This document shows positions 41,657-50,807 of a stretch of 64,000 nucleotides of DNA, piece by piece. The DNA comes from Streptomyces justiciae (GTDB lineage: Bacteria; Actinomycetota; Actinomycetes; Streptomycetales; Streptomycetaceae). The notes under the pieces were generated by a model. That model ran no database searches. It had not been told where the DNA came from and saw nothing but the letters and a program-made list of their open reading frames with translations. The translations under genes were made by a program, and so were the position numbers. The stretch lies in NCBI RefSeq assembly GCF_015163075.1, contig NZ_JADDXU010000008.1, forward strand, positions 372,001-436,000, given 5' to 3'. Each line of letters starts with the position of its first letter. Position 1 is the stretch's first letter.

Positions 41657-43255
41657 CTACCACTGGTACGGCTTGTACACGTCCATGCACTTGCTGCTGT
41701 CGGCGCCGTTGAGCTCGTCGGAGTTCTTCGGCAGGTCCCCGGCCTTCGGGTCGGACTGCTTCGGATACGTCGTGCCCTCACGCCAGTCGGAGCCCACGAC
41801 GAGCGTGACCCCCGAGACGTCCGTCGACCTCTTCACCGAACTCAGGGGAATCCCGAGGGACTTGGCGATGCGCTGGGCGTCGCCCTCCAGCTCCGCGCTC
41901 GGATAGCGCACGACGGTCCGCTCCTCCGACAGCCCCGCCGTGGCGTCCGCGCCGGCCCGGGCGAAGCCCTTGCCCAGGAGTACGTCCGTCACCGCGCGGG
42001 CCCGTCCGTCGGCCGGGCCGAGCGTCGCGGACCGGGTGGCGTTCTGCACGGTGACCGCGATCTGGTCGTCGGCGGCGGCCGGGTCCTTGGAGGCCTTCTC
42101 CGCGGTCTTCTTCTTCGAGGACGAGCCCTTGTCGTCGAAGGGCACGTCGTCACGGAGCATCTGCCACATCTTCGCGGCGCCCGCGGGCTCCGGGACCAGA
42201 TGGTTCCGGTCCTGGGAGTCCTCGATGTTCGGCATCGTCGTCATGGTGATCCGGTCCGTCGGCACCGACTTGAGCTGCATGCCCAGGTCGTACAGCTTCT
42301 TCACGGAGCCGATCTCCTCGGAGACGGTCAGCGACTTCGTGGCCGCCTCGGCCAGGTCCATCAGGCGTCCGCCGTCGGTGAAGACGTTCTGGCTCTTCAG
42401 GGTGCGGATCATCGAGTTCATGTACATGTGCTGGGCCTTGGCGCGGCCCAGGTCGCTGTAGAAGGCGTGGCGCGTGCGCAGCCACTGCAGCGCCTGCTTG
42501 CCCTTGATCTCCTTGCGGCCCGCCTTCATCCTCAGGCCGGAGCCGCCGGGCACGCCGGGCAGCGGGCGGTCGTGGACGTTCTGGTTCACACAGACCTCGA
42601 CACCGCCGACGGCGTCCGCCATGCGGACCACACCCGCGAAGTCGATCGTCATCCAGTGGTCGATGTAGACCCCGGTGAGGTTCTGCCACGTCGCCAGGGT
42701 GCACCCCGCTCCGCCCCGGGCCAGCGTCGTGTTGATGATGTCGTTGGTCGCCGGGTACACCTGGCCCGACTTGGGGTCCGTGCACTTGGGAATGTCGACG
42801 CGGGTGTCGCGCGGGATGCTCACCACGGCCGCGCTCTCGCGGTCCGCGGACAGGTGGATCAGCATCTGCACGTCCCCCAGCGGAGGGTTGCCCCGGTTGT
42901 CCTTGCTGCCGCCGAGCTTCACGTTCTCGTCGGAGTTCCGGCTGTCGGAGCCGATCAGCAGGATGTTCAGCGGCGTCTGCCCGGCCGCGTTCGGCGCGGC
43001 CTTCTTCGCCTTGGAGTCACCGCTGCTGCGCTCGCCCTTGCCGAGGTTGCCGTTCAGGTGCTGGTAGTACAGATAACCGGCGCCGGCCGTGCCGAGTATG
43101 AGCACCGCGAGGGTCGTCGCGGACCACCGCAGCACACGGTGCTTACGGCGGGGTCGCGCCCGGCGTCTGCCATGTCTGCTGCCGCCGCCGTTCCCCTCGG
43201 CCTCGGCCACCCCCTCCGGCCGTTTCTCGTCCTCCCGGACAACGCTGTGGCTCAT
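41657..43255 (-). CDS. LCP family protein with LytR_C domain, 532 aa
   Basis: Tandem paralogue of the preceding gene, about two-thirds identical by eye. ATG at 43255 with GGAGG 8 nt upstream. Basic N-terminus (SRHGRRRARPRRKHRVLRW), transmembrane helix, LCP core (NILLIGSDSRNSDENVKLGG, VVSIPRDTRVDIPKCTD, IDFAGVVRMADAVGGVEVC, GKQALQWLRTRHAFY) and LytR_C (IAVTVQNATRSATLGPADGR). Ends SKCMDVYKPYQW. A terminator hairpin lies upstream in the gap to the next LCP gene, implying separate transcription. Confidence 0.91.
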   Translation of the reverse strand: MSHSVVREDEKRPEGVAEAEGNGGGSRHGRRRARPRRKHRVLRWSATTLAVLILGTAGAGYLYYQHLNGNLGKGERSSGDSKAKKAAPNAAGQTPLNILLIGSDSRNSDENVKLGGSKDNRGNPPLGDVQMLIHLSADRESAAVVSIPRDTRVDIPKCTDPKSGQVYPATNDIINTTLARGGAGCTLATWQNLTGVYIDHWMTIDFAGVVRMADAVGGVEVCVNQNVHDRPLPGVPGGSGLRMKAGRKEIKGKQALQWLRTRHAFYSDLGRAKAQHMYMNSMIRTLKSQNVFTDGGRLMDLAEAATKSLTVSEEIGSVKKLYDLGMQLKSVPTDRITMTTMPNIEDSQDRNHLVPEPAGAAKMWQMLRDDVPFDDKGSSSKKKTAEKASKDPAAADDQIAVTVQNATRSATLGPADGRARAVTDVLLGKGFARAGADATAGLSEERTVVRYPSAELEGDAQRIAKSLGIPLSSVKRSTDVSGVTLVVGSDWREGTTYPKQSDPKAGDLPKNSDELNGADSSKCMDVYKPYQW

Positions 43256-43288
43256 CTCCCCGTCCTCCCCAACCTCGCCCCACACCCC

Positions 43289-43330
43289 ACAGGCCTGCCG
43301 TACGTCCTGTTAGACGTACGACAGGCCTGT
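43289..43330 (-). terminator. Terminator between LCP genes
   Basis: ACAGGCCTGCCGTACGTC (43289-43306), 6-nt loop, GACGTACGACAGGCCTGT (43313-43330): an 18-bp stem with one mismatch. It lies about 100 nt past the stop of the LCP gene at 43427-45175. Confidence 0.85.
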
Positions 43331-43426
43331 CAGGTCAACACGCTTCGATGTTCAGCGGGCGCCGTTGCCCGCGTCCCCGCCCTCAGCGAGCGCCGTCGCC
43401 CGCACACCCGCCCCCGCGGGCTCCGC

Positions 43427-45175
43427 TCAGCTGGCGCACTTCACCTCGTTCGCCGTGGTCTTGTCCACGTTCGTCGCCGCCGCGGTGGAGTTCATCTTCA
43501 CCCCGGCCCCCTTGAAGTCCTCGCCCAGCGTCAGCGTCATCGTCGGCAGCCCCTGGGCGTTGGTGACGCTCTTGCCCGGCTTCATCATCGAGCCCTTCAG
43601 CCCCAGGATCGAGGCCAGGCGGCGCGCCTGGTCGGCCTGGTCCGGGGCGTACTCCAGGGTCGTCTTCGCCTGTGACGCGTCGGCGTTGCCCGCGTTCTCG
43701 GACTTGGTCACGCCCGCCTCGGTCTGGAGGTAGGTGAGCTCCTCCTGGGCGCTGCCGGCCGCGGCACCGCCGTTGAGGATCCGCACCCGCACCTCGGAGG
43801 CGTCCGACTTGGTGCCCTTCAGCCGGGCGGCGACGGCGGCCTTCTCCTTCTTCTCCTTGGCCTTGACCTCGGTGAAGGAGGTGTCGCTCTTGATCATGTT
43901 GAAGACCTGCTGGGCGTTGGGCTCAAGGGGCACGACGGTCGCCTTGACCACCTCGGCCGGGTTGTCCTTGACCGGGACCGTGGTGAAGGTGATGTTCTTC
44001 ATCGGCACCTTCTTCAGCTCCAGCGCCACATCCTTGAGCGTGCTGGCCTTGCCGATGCCCTTGTCCACGGTGAGCGCCTTGGTGGCGGCGTTGGCCAGCT
44101 TGATCAGCTTGGTCGGGCTGGTGAGGGTGTCGCCGGAGGTCATCTTCCGCATCAGCGAACTCATGAACTGCTGCTGGACCTTGATGCGGTCCAGGTCGCC
44201 CTGGTTGCCGAAGCTGTGCCGGGTGCGGACGAAGGCGAGGGCCTGCTCGCCCTCGATCGTGTGCTTGCCGGCCGACAGCTTCAGATGCGAGTCCGGGTCG
44301 TCGACGTCCTTGGCGAGACAGACCTCGACGCCGCCCACCGCGCTCGTCAGCGTCTTCACCGCGTTGAAGTCGGCCATCGCGAAGTGGTTCACGTCGATGC
44401 CGGTGAGCTCCTCGACCGTCTTCATGGTGCAGCCGGGGTTGCGGCCGAACTGGCCGAGGCTGGTGTTGAAGCGCTTGTCCTGGGTGCCCGGGATGACCTT
44501 CGTGGTGCCGTCCTCGGTGACCTCGCAGTCCGGGATGTCGACGATCAGGTCCCGGGGGATGCTCATCGCGGTCGCGTTCGTGCGGTCCTTGGAGACGTGC
44601 AGCAGGATGTTGGTGTCGGCGTGCCCGACGCTGCCCTTGTCGCCGTAGCCCCCGTTGCCCGATCCGGTCCGCTTGTCGGTGCCGATGATCAGGATGTTGA
44701 AGGCCTCGTCCTTGCTGAACCCGTCGTCGGCCACGTTGCCGACGTCCTCGGTGGTGACGTTGCCCTCGAGGTGCTTCAAGTACAGATACGCGGCACCGGC
44801 CGTGCCGACCAGCACGAACGCCATCACGCCGCCGGTCCACAGCAGTATTTTCTTGCCGCGCGCCTTCTTCTTGACCGGCCGCCGGTTGCGGCGCCCGGGC
44901 GGCGGCTCCTCGGGCGCACCGCGCCGCCGACGGGGCGGCGGTACGTCACGGCCGGGGGCGTCGGCGGGCGAGGTGCGTCCCGGCGCGGCCGTTCTGCCGC
45001 GCGGCGCACCCGAAGAGCCCGCCGGTCGAGGAGTCGTTCTGCTGCGGGGCCCCGGGACCGCTGATTGCGGTGCGGAAGGAGTCAGTCGCAGTTCGTATTC
45101 GCCAGTGTTCGGATTGAGTACCCACTGGTCTGCGGGGTCGATGTTGTCCGCCCGCCCACGGCCTTGCGCGTCCAC
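43427..45175 (-). CDS. LCP family protein with LytR_C domain, 582 aa
   Basis: GTG at 45175. A 105-residue cytoplasmic part opens with DPADQWVLNPNTGEYELRL, a motif I recall in other streptomycete LCP proteins, then Pro/Arg-rich sequence and a transmembrane helix (WTGGVMAFVLVGTAGAAYLY). LCP core: FNILIIGTDKRTGSGNGGYG, ATAMSIPRDLIVDIPDC, HFAMADFNAVKTLTSAVGGV, IEGEQALAFVRTRHSFGNQG. LytR_C: VRVRILNGGAAAGSAQEELT through DQARRLASILGLKG. Ends NEVKCAS. GGAGG lies 12 nt before the start. Confidence 0.92.
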   Translation of the reverse strand: MDAQGRGRADNIDPADQWVLNPNTGEYELRLTPSAPQSAVPGPRSRTTPRPAGSSGAPRGRTAAPGRTSPADAPGRDVPPPRRRRGAPEEPPPGRRNRRPVKKKARGKKILLWTGGVMAFVLVGTAGAAYLYLKHLEGNVTTEDVGNVADDGFSKDEAFNILIIGTDKRTGSGNGGYGDKGSVGHADTNILLHVSKDRTNATAMSIPRDLIVDIPDCEVTEDGTTKVIPGTQDKRFNTSLGQFGRNPGCTMKTVEELTGIDVNHFAMADFNAVKTLTSAVGGVEVCLAKDVDDPDSHLKLSAGKHTIEGEQALAFVRTRHSFGNQGDLDRIKVQQQFMSSLMRKMTSGDTLTSPTKLIKLANAATKALTVDKGIGKASTLKDVALELKKVPMKNITFTTVPVKDNPAEVVKATVVPLEPNAQQVFNMIKSDTSFTEVKAKEKKEKAAVAARLKGTKSDASEVRVRILNGGAAAGSAQEELTYLQTEAGVTKSENAGNADASQAKTTLEYAPDQADQARRLASILGLKGSMMKPGKSVTNAQGLPTMTLTLGEDFKGAGVKMNSTAAATNVDKTTANEVKCAS

Positions 45176-45396
45176 GGTTGTCTGAATCCTCCGTCGGGGC
45201 CACGCGGCGCCTCCCCCTCAAGGCGCTCGGGTCTCGGTCAAACAGTGCGCAAGCCTAACTACGGCCGGGTGCACCGGATCGCTCACACTATCCGCCCAGT
45301 TCATCGGCAAGCGACGGCGGTGACAAATTCCACGTCCCTACAACTGGGCAATCCACCCATTTCCTTGAACAGGTGTGCGTTGCCTTGGGAATTGCT

Positions 45397-46698
45397 TTAC
45401 TCGCAGGTGTCCTCGGCGGCCGTGTTCCCGCGGAACGTGGGTGCGGGCGAAACGGCCGCGGCGGGCCCGCCGGGCCGCTCGGCACCGGACTTCCCGTCGT
45501 AATGGTCCCCGTACTCGCCGTAGTCGTGGCCGTACGACTCCTCGTCGACATCCGCTTCTTCTTGCGAACCATCGCTCGAATTGGGGTTTTTTGTCGTGGA
45601 ATCCCGCGGAACTTCCTCGGCGACCGCCACCGGCGCGTCCGTGCGCAGCCGGGCGAACAGCTTCTCCGCCTCGGCTTCCACGAGTTGGTCGCGGTTGGTG
45701 TTGTAGGCGTACGACTCCCGCGGCACGGTCAGGAATTGCACACGTTCGGTGGGGATGTCACGGAGTCCGCGCACGAGTTCGTACAAACCACGCAAGCTCG
45801 CCAGATCCGGATCGGTCGTGAGCGAGGACGTGGCCGCGTCCAGCACCGGATAGAGCTTCACCGGATTGAGCAGGACGTCATTGCTCTGCACTTTGTTGAC
45901 GAGCGCCCCGAGGAACCGTTGCTGCCGGTCCATCCGGTCGGTGTCGCTGCCGTCGCCGATCGACTTGCGGGCGCGGACGTAGCCGAGGGCCTGCTCCCCG
46001 TTCAGCGTCACCTTGCCCGCCGGGAGCTTCAGCTTGGCGGCCTTGTCGTTGATCGGCTTCGTCAGGCAGATCTCGACGCCGTCCACCGCGTCGACCATGT
46101 CCTTGAAGCCGTGGAAGTCGACGACCATGTGATGGTCGATCCGGATGCCGGTCAGCTTCTCCACGGTCCGGATGGTGCAGGCCGAACCGCCCTTCTGGAA
46201 GGCGTAGTTGAACATCGCGAACATCGGCTCGGTCCGGCTGCCGTCCGCCTGGAGGCAGGCCGGTACGTCCACCATCAGATCGCGGGGGAGCGAGACGGCG
46301 GTGGCGCTGCGCCGCCCGGCGGAGAGGTGCAGCAGGATCGTCGTGTCCGAGCGCTCGGTCCCCGAGTCCCGCCCGTAGCGCGCGTTGCCGTCGCCGGAGC
46401 GCGAGTCCGACCCGATCAGCAGGATGTTCTGCGCGTCCTTGACGAGCGCGGTGGGCCGCTCCTTCTCGTACCGGGCGAGCTCGGCGGCGGCGGCGTTGTC
46501 GGGCGTGATGTTCCCGTCGAGCTTGGCGTAGAGCGCCCACCCGGTCCCGACGGCCGCCACGAGGACGACGCCCACCCCGATCGCCCCACCCCACCGCCAA
46601 CGCCGCCGACGCCGCCGTATCAGCCCCCGCCCGGTGGCAGAGGCCCCCGCTCCCGGACCGAGGGTGCCTTGCGAGGGCGTGCCTGCGGTGTCGGTCAC
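45397..46698 (-). CDS. LCP family protein with acidic C-terminal tail, 433 aa
   Basis: GTG at 46698 (MTDTAGTPSQ) with GGTGG about 7 nt upstream; GTG at 46710 is the alternative. Transmembrane helix GAIGVGVVLVAAVGTGWALY, LCP core (NILLIGSDSRSGDGNARYGR, TAVSLPRDLMVDVPAC, IDHHMVVDFHGFKDMVDAVD, LNGEQALGYVRARKSIGDGS). It lacks LytR_C and instead ends in a 65-residue Asp/Glu/Tyr/Gly-rich tail closing with EDTCE. The 220 bp downstream up to the next LCP gene contain no gene; the stretch is relatively AT-rich and may hold that gene's promoter. Confidence 0.91.
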   Translation of the reverse strand: MTDTAGTPSQGTLGPGAGASATGRGLIRRRRRRWRWGGAIGVGVVLVAAVGTGWALYAKLDGNITPDNAAAAELARYEKERPTALVKDAQNILLIGSDSRSGDGNARYGRDSGTERSDTTILLHLSAGRRSATAVSLPRDLMVDVPACLQADGSRTEPMFAMFNYAFQKGGSACTIRTVEKLTGIRIDHHMVVDFHGFKDMVDAVDGVEICLTKPINDKAAKLKLPAGKVTLNGEQALGYVRARKSIGDGSDTDRMDRQQRFLGALVNKVQSNDVLLNPVKLYPVLDAATSSLTTDPDLASLRGLYELVRGLRDIPTERVQFLTVPRESYAYNTNRDQLVEAEAEKLFARLRTDAPVAVAEEVPRDSTTKNPNSSDGSQEEADVDEESYGHDYGEYGDHYDGKSGAERPGGPAAAVSPAPTFRGNTAAEDTCE

Positions 46699-46941
46699 GG
46701 TTCGATCCACCCCTCATGACGTACGAGCGTGTGGTGCGGTTCGCTCTTACGACCATGGCGTGGATGGGAGGGCGGGGGCGGATGGTGGTAGGCCGGATGG
46801 GGGACTGAGGGCACTTTTTGGTGGCGGCACGGGTGGCGTCTTTCAGGGGCGCGGAGCTGTATCGATGTGCGGCTCCGCCGCGTGGGCGCGACCAGCCCCG
46901 ACGCGCCCGCACCCGCCAGACGACGAACCCTGGCACCCCCC

Positions 46942-47697
46942 TCAGCGCGCCGTAACGGTCACCCGCTCACTCTCCACCCTCTTGGCCAGCCCTTCCTCGC
47001 CCAACCGCTCCAGATTCCGGCACAACACCACGGACCCCCCGGTGGCCAGCGGCGAGTACAACCCCGCGCACAAGCCCTCCCACGTGTCGTACGGCAACCC
47101 CGACAGCAACCGAGACCCAGGCCCCGTGAGCCCCAGCCCGGACGCCTCCGCCGCAGCCCGCTCCACCACCTCCGCCCCGCTGAACTCCCGCCCGGCCACG
47201 ACCAGTGCCGGCTCATCGGGATCGACCGGCGAGAACGGCGCGAACCGGTCGCCCTGCCCCGGCACCTCGACCGCGTAGTCGGCGAAGCCGTCCGGCGGCT
47301 GCGGGAAGCGTCCGCCCAGCGGCCGCAGGGCGAGCGCGATCCGGGACCCGGAGCAGGCGCGCGCCGCGTCGAGAGTGTCCGGGCCGCTCACCACGATGTC
47401 GGCCGCCTTGGGGTCCCCGGCGACATCGGCGACCACGCCCACCGAGGAGCACGCCAGCAGCCACACGGCCGTCTGCCAGTGCGCGGGCAGCAGCAGCGCG
47501 ACCCGGTCGCCGGGCTCCGCGGAGAGCTCGCCCTGGAGCAGGTTGGCGGTCTTGGCCACCCAATTGGCGAAGGTGGCGACGGACAGTTCGACGCGTTCGC
47601 CCGTGGCGTCGTCGTAGAAGGTCACCAGGGGGCGTCCGGCATCCGCGGCGAGCGCGGAACGCAGCAGGTCGGCAGGGGTGCGATCGGTGGCGTTCAC
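46942..47697 (-). CDS. TIGR03089-family (AMP-binding-like) protein, 251 aa
   Basis: Resembles the N-terminal part of an acyl-adenylating enzyme (LLRSALAADAGRPLVTFYDD, ATFANWVAKTANLLQGELSA, PGDRVALLLPAHWQTAVWLL) but is half length and lacks the P-loop TSGTTG motif, as in the actinobacterial TIGR03089 family. GTG at 47697 has no ribosome site; TACGCT (47710-47705) ends 7 nt before it. In mycobacteria, as I recall, a homologue also sits next to an LCP gene. Function unknown; catalytic activity doubtful. Confidence 0.85.
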   Translation of the reverse strand: MNATDRTPADLLRSALAADAGRPLVTFYDDATGERVELSVATFANWVAKTANLLQGELSAEPGDRVALLLPAHWQTAVWLLACSSVGVVADVAGDPKAADIVVSGPDTLDAARACSGSRIALALRPLGGRFPQPPDGFADYAVEVPGQGDRFAPFSPVDPDEPALVVAGREFSGAEVVERAAAEASGLGLTGPGSRLLSGLPYDTWEGLCAGLYSPLATGGSVVLCRNLERLGEEGLAKRVESERVTVTAR

Positions 47698-47813
47698 CCG
47701 CGCAAGCGTACGCGGGCGCATGGCGCGGCGGCGAGGGACCAGCCCACGGCCGGCTCACCGGTTCGGGGGAACGCCGACCGACGCTCCGTCAGTTCCCGGA
47801 TGGACAGAAATAT

Positions 47814-49193
47814 ATGACTATGTCCAACATCGTTCGCATGCGTGGATTTCTAGCTTCCTCGATCGGTGTCACGTGTGCGGCCGCCCTCGCCCTTCCGCTG
47901 ACCCCACCCGCCGCCGCGACCGCCGCGCGATCGGCGCCGAGCGCGGAGGCGGTCGTCCCGGGCAGTACGCAGTCGCTGCCGCTCACCCCGCTCGGTGTCG
48001 ACCGCTCTCTGGGCTCCGCCTCCGTGCAGGGCCTGCCGCGCCGCGATGTGCACCGCTTCTCGATGGTCGGCGTCGTCTGGGACGACCCGGACACCGCCCT
48101 GCACGGTCGCGTCCAGGTACGCGCGCGTGCCCTCGACTCGGGTACGTGGTCCCCCTGGCAGGACGTCGAGACGCACTACGGCGACGACGGCGCCGACCCC
48201 GACACGGCCGAGCGCTCCTCGGGCCGGGTGCGCGGGGCGACGGCACCGCTGTGGGTGGGGGACTCGGACGGCGTGGAGGTGCGGGTGCGGGCGGGCGCCG
48301 AGACGCGGGAGGTCGGTGCCACGCCGACCGCGCTGCCGTCCGGGCTGCGCCTCGAACTCGTCGACCCCGGTGAGGCCGCCCTCCCGCAGGGCAGCCCGGC
48401 CGGCGGCCCCCGGGCCCGCGGCGGACTCCGCGGCGAGGCCCCCGAGACCGTGGCCGCCTCCGCCGCCAACGCCGGACTCGCGCCGCTCGGCGCCCTCGAG
48501 ATCCCCGCGCTCGACCGCGCGCAGACCGAGCGGGAGCTGTTCACCCTGCGGGCCGGTGAACTGACGGAGAGCCAGCGGGTGAAGCCGAAGATCGGCCCGC
48601 GCCCGCGGATCGTGACCCGCCGCGGCTGGGGGGCGGACGAGAAGCTGCGCGAGAAGAAGTTCGTCTACACGAAGAAGGTGAAGGCGGCCTTCGTGCACCA
48701 CACGGCCACCGGCAACGGCTACAGCTGCTCGCAGGCCCCCTCCGTCATTCGCGGTATCTACCGCTACCACGTCAGGAGCATGGGCTGGCGCGACATCGGC
48801 TACAACTTCCTCGTCGACAAGTGCGGAAAGATCTACGAGGGCCGCGCCGGGGGAGTGGCGAAGGCCGTCCTCGGCGCCCACACCCTCGGCTTCAACACCA
48901 ACAGCATGGGCATCGCCGTCCTCGGCTCCTTCGGCTACACCCGCCCCTCGTCCGCCGCGGTGAAGGCCATCGCCCGGCTGACGGCCTGGAAGCTGGGTCT
49001 GTACGGCGCCAATCCGCGCGGAAAGACATACCTGAAGTCGGGCGGTGGCAACCTCTACCGCAAGGGCACGAAGGTACGGCTGAACGTGATCTCCGGCCAC
49101 CGTGACGGCTTCTCCACGGCCTGCCCCGGCGCGCAGCTCTACCGCAAACTCGGCTCGGCCCGCTCGACCGCGGCGCGCTACCAGGGGAGGTAG
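47814..49193 (+). CDS. Secreted N-acetylmuramoyl-L-alanine amidase (PGRP/Amidase_2), 459 aa
   Basis: Signal peptide FLASSIGVTCAAALALPLTP with cleavage after about residue 35. A beta-sandwich region (about 40-240) precedes the C-terminal peptidoglycan-recognition amidase domain: RRGWGADEKLREKK, zinc ligands in VKAAFVHHTATGNGYSC, GWRDIGYNFLVDKCGKIYEG, GAHTLGFNTNSMGIAVLG and SGHRDGFSTACPGAQLY. It cleaves the amide between muramic acid and the stem peptide. The start at 47814 (MTMSNIVRM) has only a weak upstream GGA. Placed between envelope polymer genes. Confidence 0.92.
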   Translation: MTMSNIVRMRGFLASSIGVTCAAALALPLTPPAAATAARSAPSAEAVVPGSTQSLPLTPLGVDRSLGSASVQGLPRRDVHRFSMVGVVWDDPDTALHGRVQVRARALDSGTWSPWQDVETHYGDDGADPDTAERSSGRVRGATAPLWVGDSDGVEVRVRAGAETREVGATPTALPSGLRLELVDPGEAALPQGSPAGGPRARGGLRGEAPETVAASAANAGLAPLGALEIPALDRAQTERELFTLRAGELTESQRVKPKIGPRPRIVTRRGWGADEKLREKKFVYTKKVKAAFVHHTATGNGYSCSQAPSVIRGIYRYHVRSMGWRDIGYNFLVDKCGKIYEGRAGGVAKAVLGAHTLGFNTNSMGIAVLGSFGYTRPSSAAVKAIARLTAWKLGLYGANPRGKTYLKSGGGNLYRKGTKVRLNVISGHRDGFSTACPGAQLYRKLGSARSTAARYQGR

Positions 49194-49353
49194 GAGAGCA
49201 GGGCGAGGGGCACGGAGAACCAGGAGGGACGGACGGAGAACCGTACTGCCGTCGAATCCGTCGATGCTGTCGAAAGCGCCGCACAACGGTCTGCATACAC
49301 TGACCGGTCGAAAGACAGTTCGGCCGGTCACCGGCAGGAAGCAGAGACGACAG

Positions 49354-50436
49354 GTGACAGAAGCGATCCTCCTGGTCGGAGGCAAGGGCACAAGGCTGCG
49401 CCCGCTGACGGTGCACACCCCGAAGCCCATGGTCCGCGCGGCCGGAGTCCCGTTCCTCACGCATCAGCTGGCGAGAGCCAGAGCCGCGGGCGTGGACCAC
49501 ATCGTCCTGGCCACGTCCTATCTGGCCGAGGTCTTCGAACCGTACTTCGGCGACGGATCGGCCCTCGGCCTGCACATCGAGTACGTCACCGAGGAGGAGC
49601 CGCTCGGCACGGGCGGGGCGATCCGCAACGTGGCCTCGCGCCTCCACTCGGGCCCCGACGACCCGGTCCTCATCTTCAACGGCGACATCCTGACCGGCCT
49701 GGACATCAGGGCGCTGGTGGCCACCCACGAGTCGACGAACGCGGACGTTTCCCTCCACCTCACGAAGGTGACGGACCCGCGCGCATACGGCCTGGTCCCC
49801 ACGGACGAGACGGGCAAGGTCCTGGCCTTCCTGGAGAAGCCCCAGACCCCCGAGGAGATCGTCACCGACCAGATCAACGCGGGCGCATACGTCTTCCGCC
49901 GCTCGCTGATCGACACGATCCCAACCGGCAGACCGGTATCGGTGGAACGAGAAACCTTCCCCGACCTCCTCGCGGCCGGCGCCCACCTCCAGGGCATGGT
50001 CGACTCCACGTACTGGCTGGACCTGGGCACCCCGGCGGCCTTCGTACGAGGCTCAGCGGACCTGGTCCTGGGCCGCGCCCCCTCTCCGGCGGTCCCCGGC
50101 CGCTGCGGCGACCGCCTGATCCTCCCCACGGCCCGCGTGGCCCCCGACGCCAAGCTCACCGGCGGCACGGTGGTCGGCGAGGGCGCCTTCGTGGCCGAGG
50201 GCGCCCGGGTCTTCGGCAGCACGATCCTGCCGGGCGCGGTCATCGAACCGGGTGCGATCATCACGGACTCCCTGATCGGCACCCGGGCAAGGGTGGGCGA
50301 ACGCTCCGTCCTCACCGGCACGGTCATCGGGGACGGCGCGGTGGTGGGCCCCGACAACGAACTGAGAGACGGCGCCCGGGTGTGGTGCGACGCGAAGATC
50401 CCGGCGGGGGCGGTCCGCTTCTCCTCGGACCAGTAG
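49354..50436 (+). CDS. Sugar-1-phosphate nucleotidyltransferase (GDP-mannose pyrophosphorylase-like), 360 aa
   Basis: N-terminal nucleotidyltransferase: AILLVGGKGTRLRPLTVHTP, FLEKPQTPEEIVTDQINAGA, LIFNGDILTGLDI; C-terminal left-handed beta-helix with hexapeptide repeats (LTGGTVVGEGAFVAEGARVF). This is the ManC/RmlA2-like arrangement found in actinobacteria, likely making GDP-mannose or a related NDP-sugar for cell-envelope glycans. GTG at 49354 (MTEAILLVGG) matches the family start. In mycobacteria the equivalent gene lies near fbiAB and manB as it does here. The nucleotide and sugar cannot be fixed from sequence alone. Confidence 0.9.
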   Translation: MTEAILLVGGKGTRLRPLTVHTPKPMVRAAGVPFLTHQLARARAAGVDHIVLATSYLAEVFEPYFGDGSALGLHIEYVTEEEPLGTGGAIRNVASRLHSGPDDPVLIFNGDILTGLDIRALVATHESTNADVSLHLTKVTDPRAYGLVPTDETGKVLAFLEKPQTPEEIVTDQINAGAYVFRRSLIDTIPTGRPVSVERETFPDLLAAGAHLQGMVDSTYWLDLGTPAAFVRGSADLVLGRAPSPAVPGRCGDRLILPTARVAPDAKLTGGTVVGEGAFVAEGARVFGSTILPGAVIEPGAIITDSLIGTRARVGERSVLTGTVIGDGAVVGPDNELRDGARVWCDAKIPAGAVRFSSDQ

Positions 50437-50505
50437 CCCGACTCCGGGGACTGCCGCCCCGTCTTTCAGCGCGTCCGGCACCTTTGAAGCGCCGGCCCGC
50501 ACATG

Positions 50506-50755
50506 TCAGCCCGTCCGGCGTTTTCAGGACGAGGCCCTTTCGGGGCCGAGCTGCCCCCCTCCCGATCCCCCACCCACCCGCAAGTGGCTTCGCCTCTCAG
50601 ACGCCGGCCTGCATCATTCAGCCCGTCCGGCGTTTGAGGACGAGGCCCTTTCGGGGCCGAAGCGGGGGTCTGGGGGCGGCAGCCCCCAGGGACAGCGGGG
50701 TCGAAGGGGCGGCAGCCCCTGGTGATGGGACGGGTAGGGGCGGCGGGGGCGAGAA
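50506..50755. repeat. Two copies of a Streptomyces dispersed repeat in a 371-bp intergenic gap
   Basis: TCAGCCCGTCCGGCGTTT starts near-copies at 50506 and 50618, each continuing with GGACGAGGCCCTTTCGGGG. The second copy runs on through hairpins CTGGGGGC-GGCA-GCCCCCAG (50671-50690) and GGGGCGGCAGCCCC (50706-50719). A diverged third start is at 50465. From memory this family is very common between Streptomyces genes. The hairpins could terminate the convergent genes on either side; no coding potential was seen. Confidence 0.7.
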
Positions 50756-50807
50756 AAACCGGTGCGAACCCCCGCCGACCCGCACCCGCACCCGCACCCA
50801 CCCCCCG

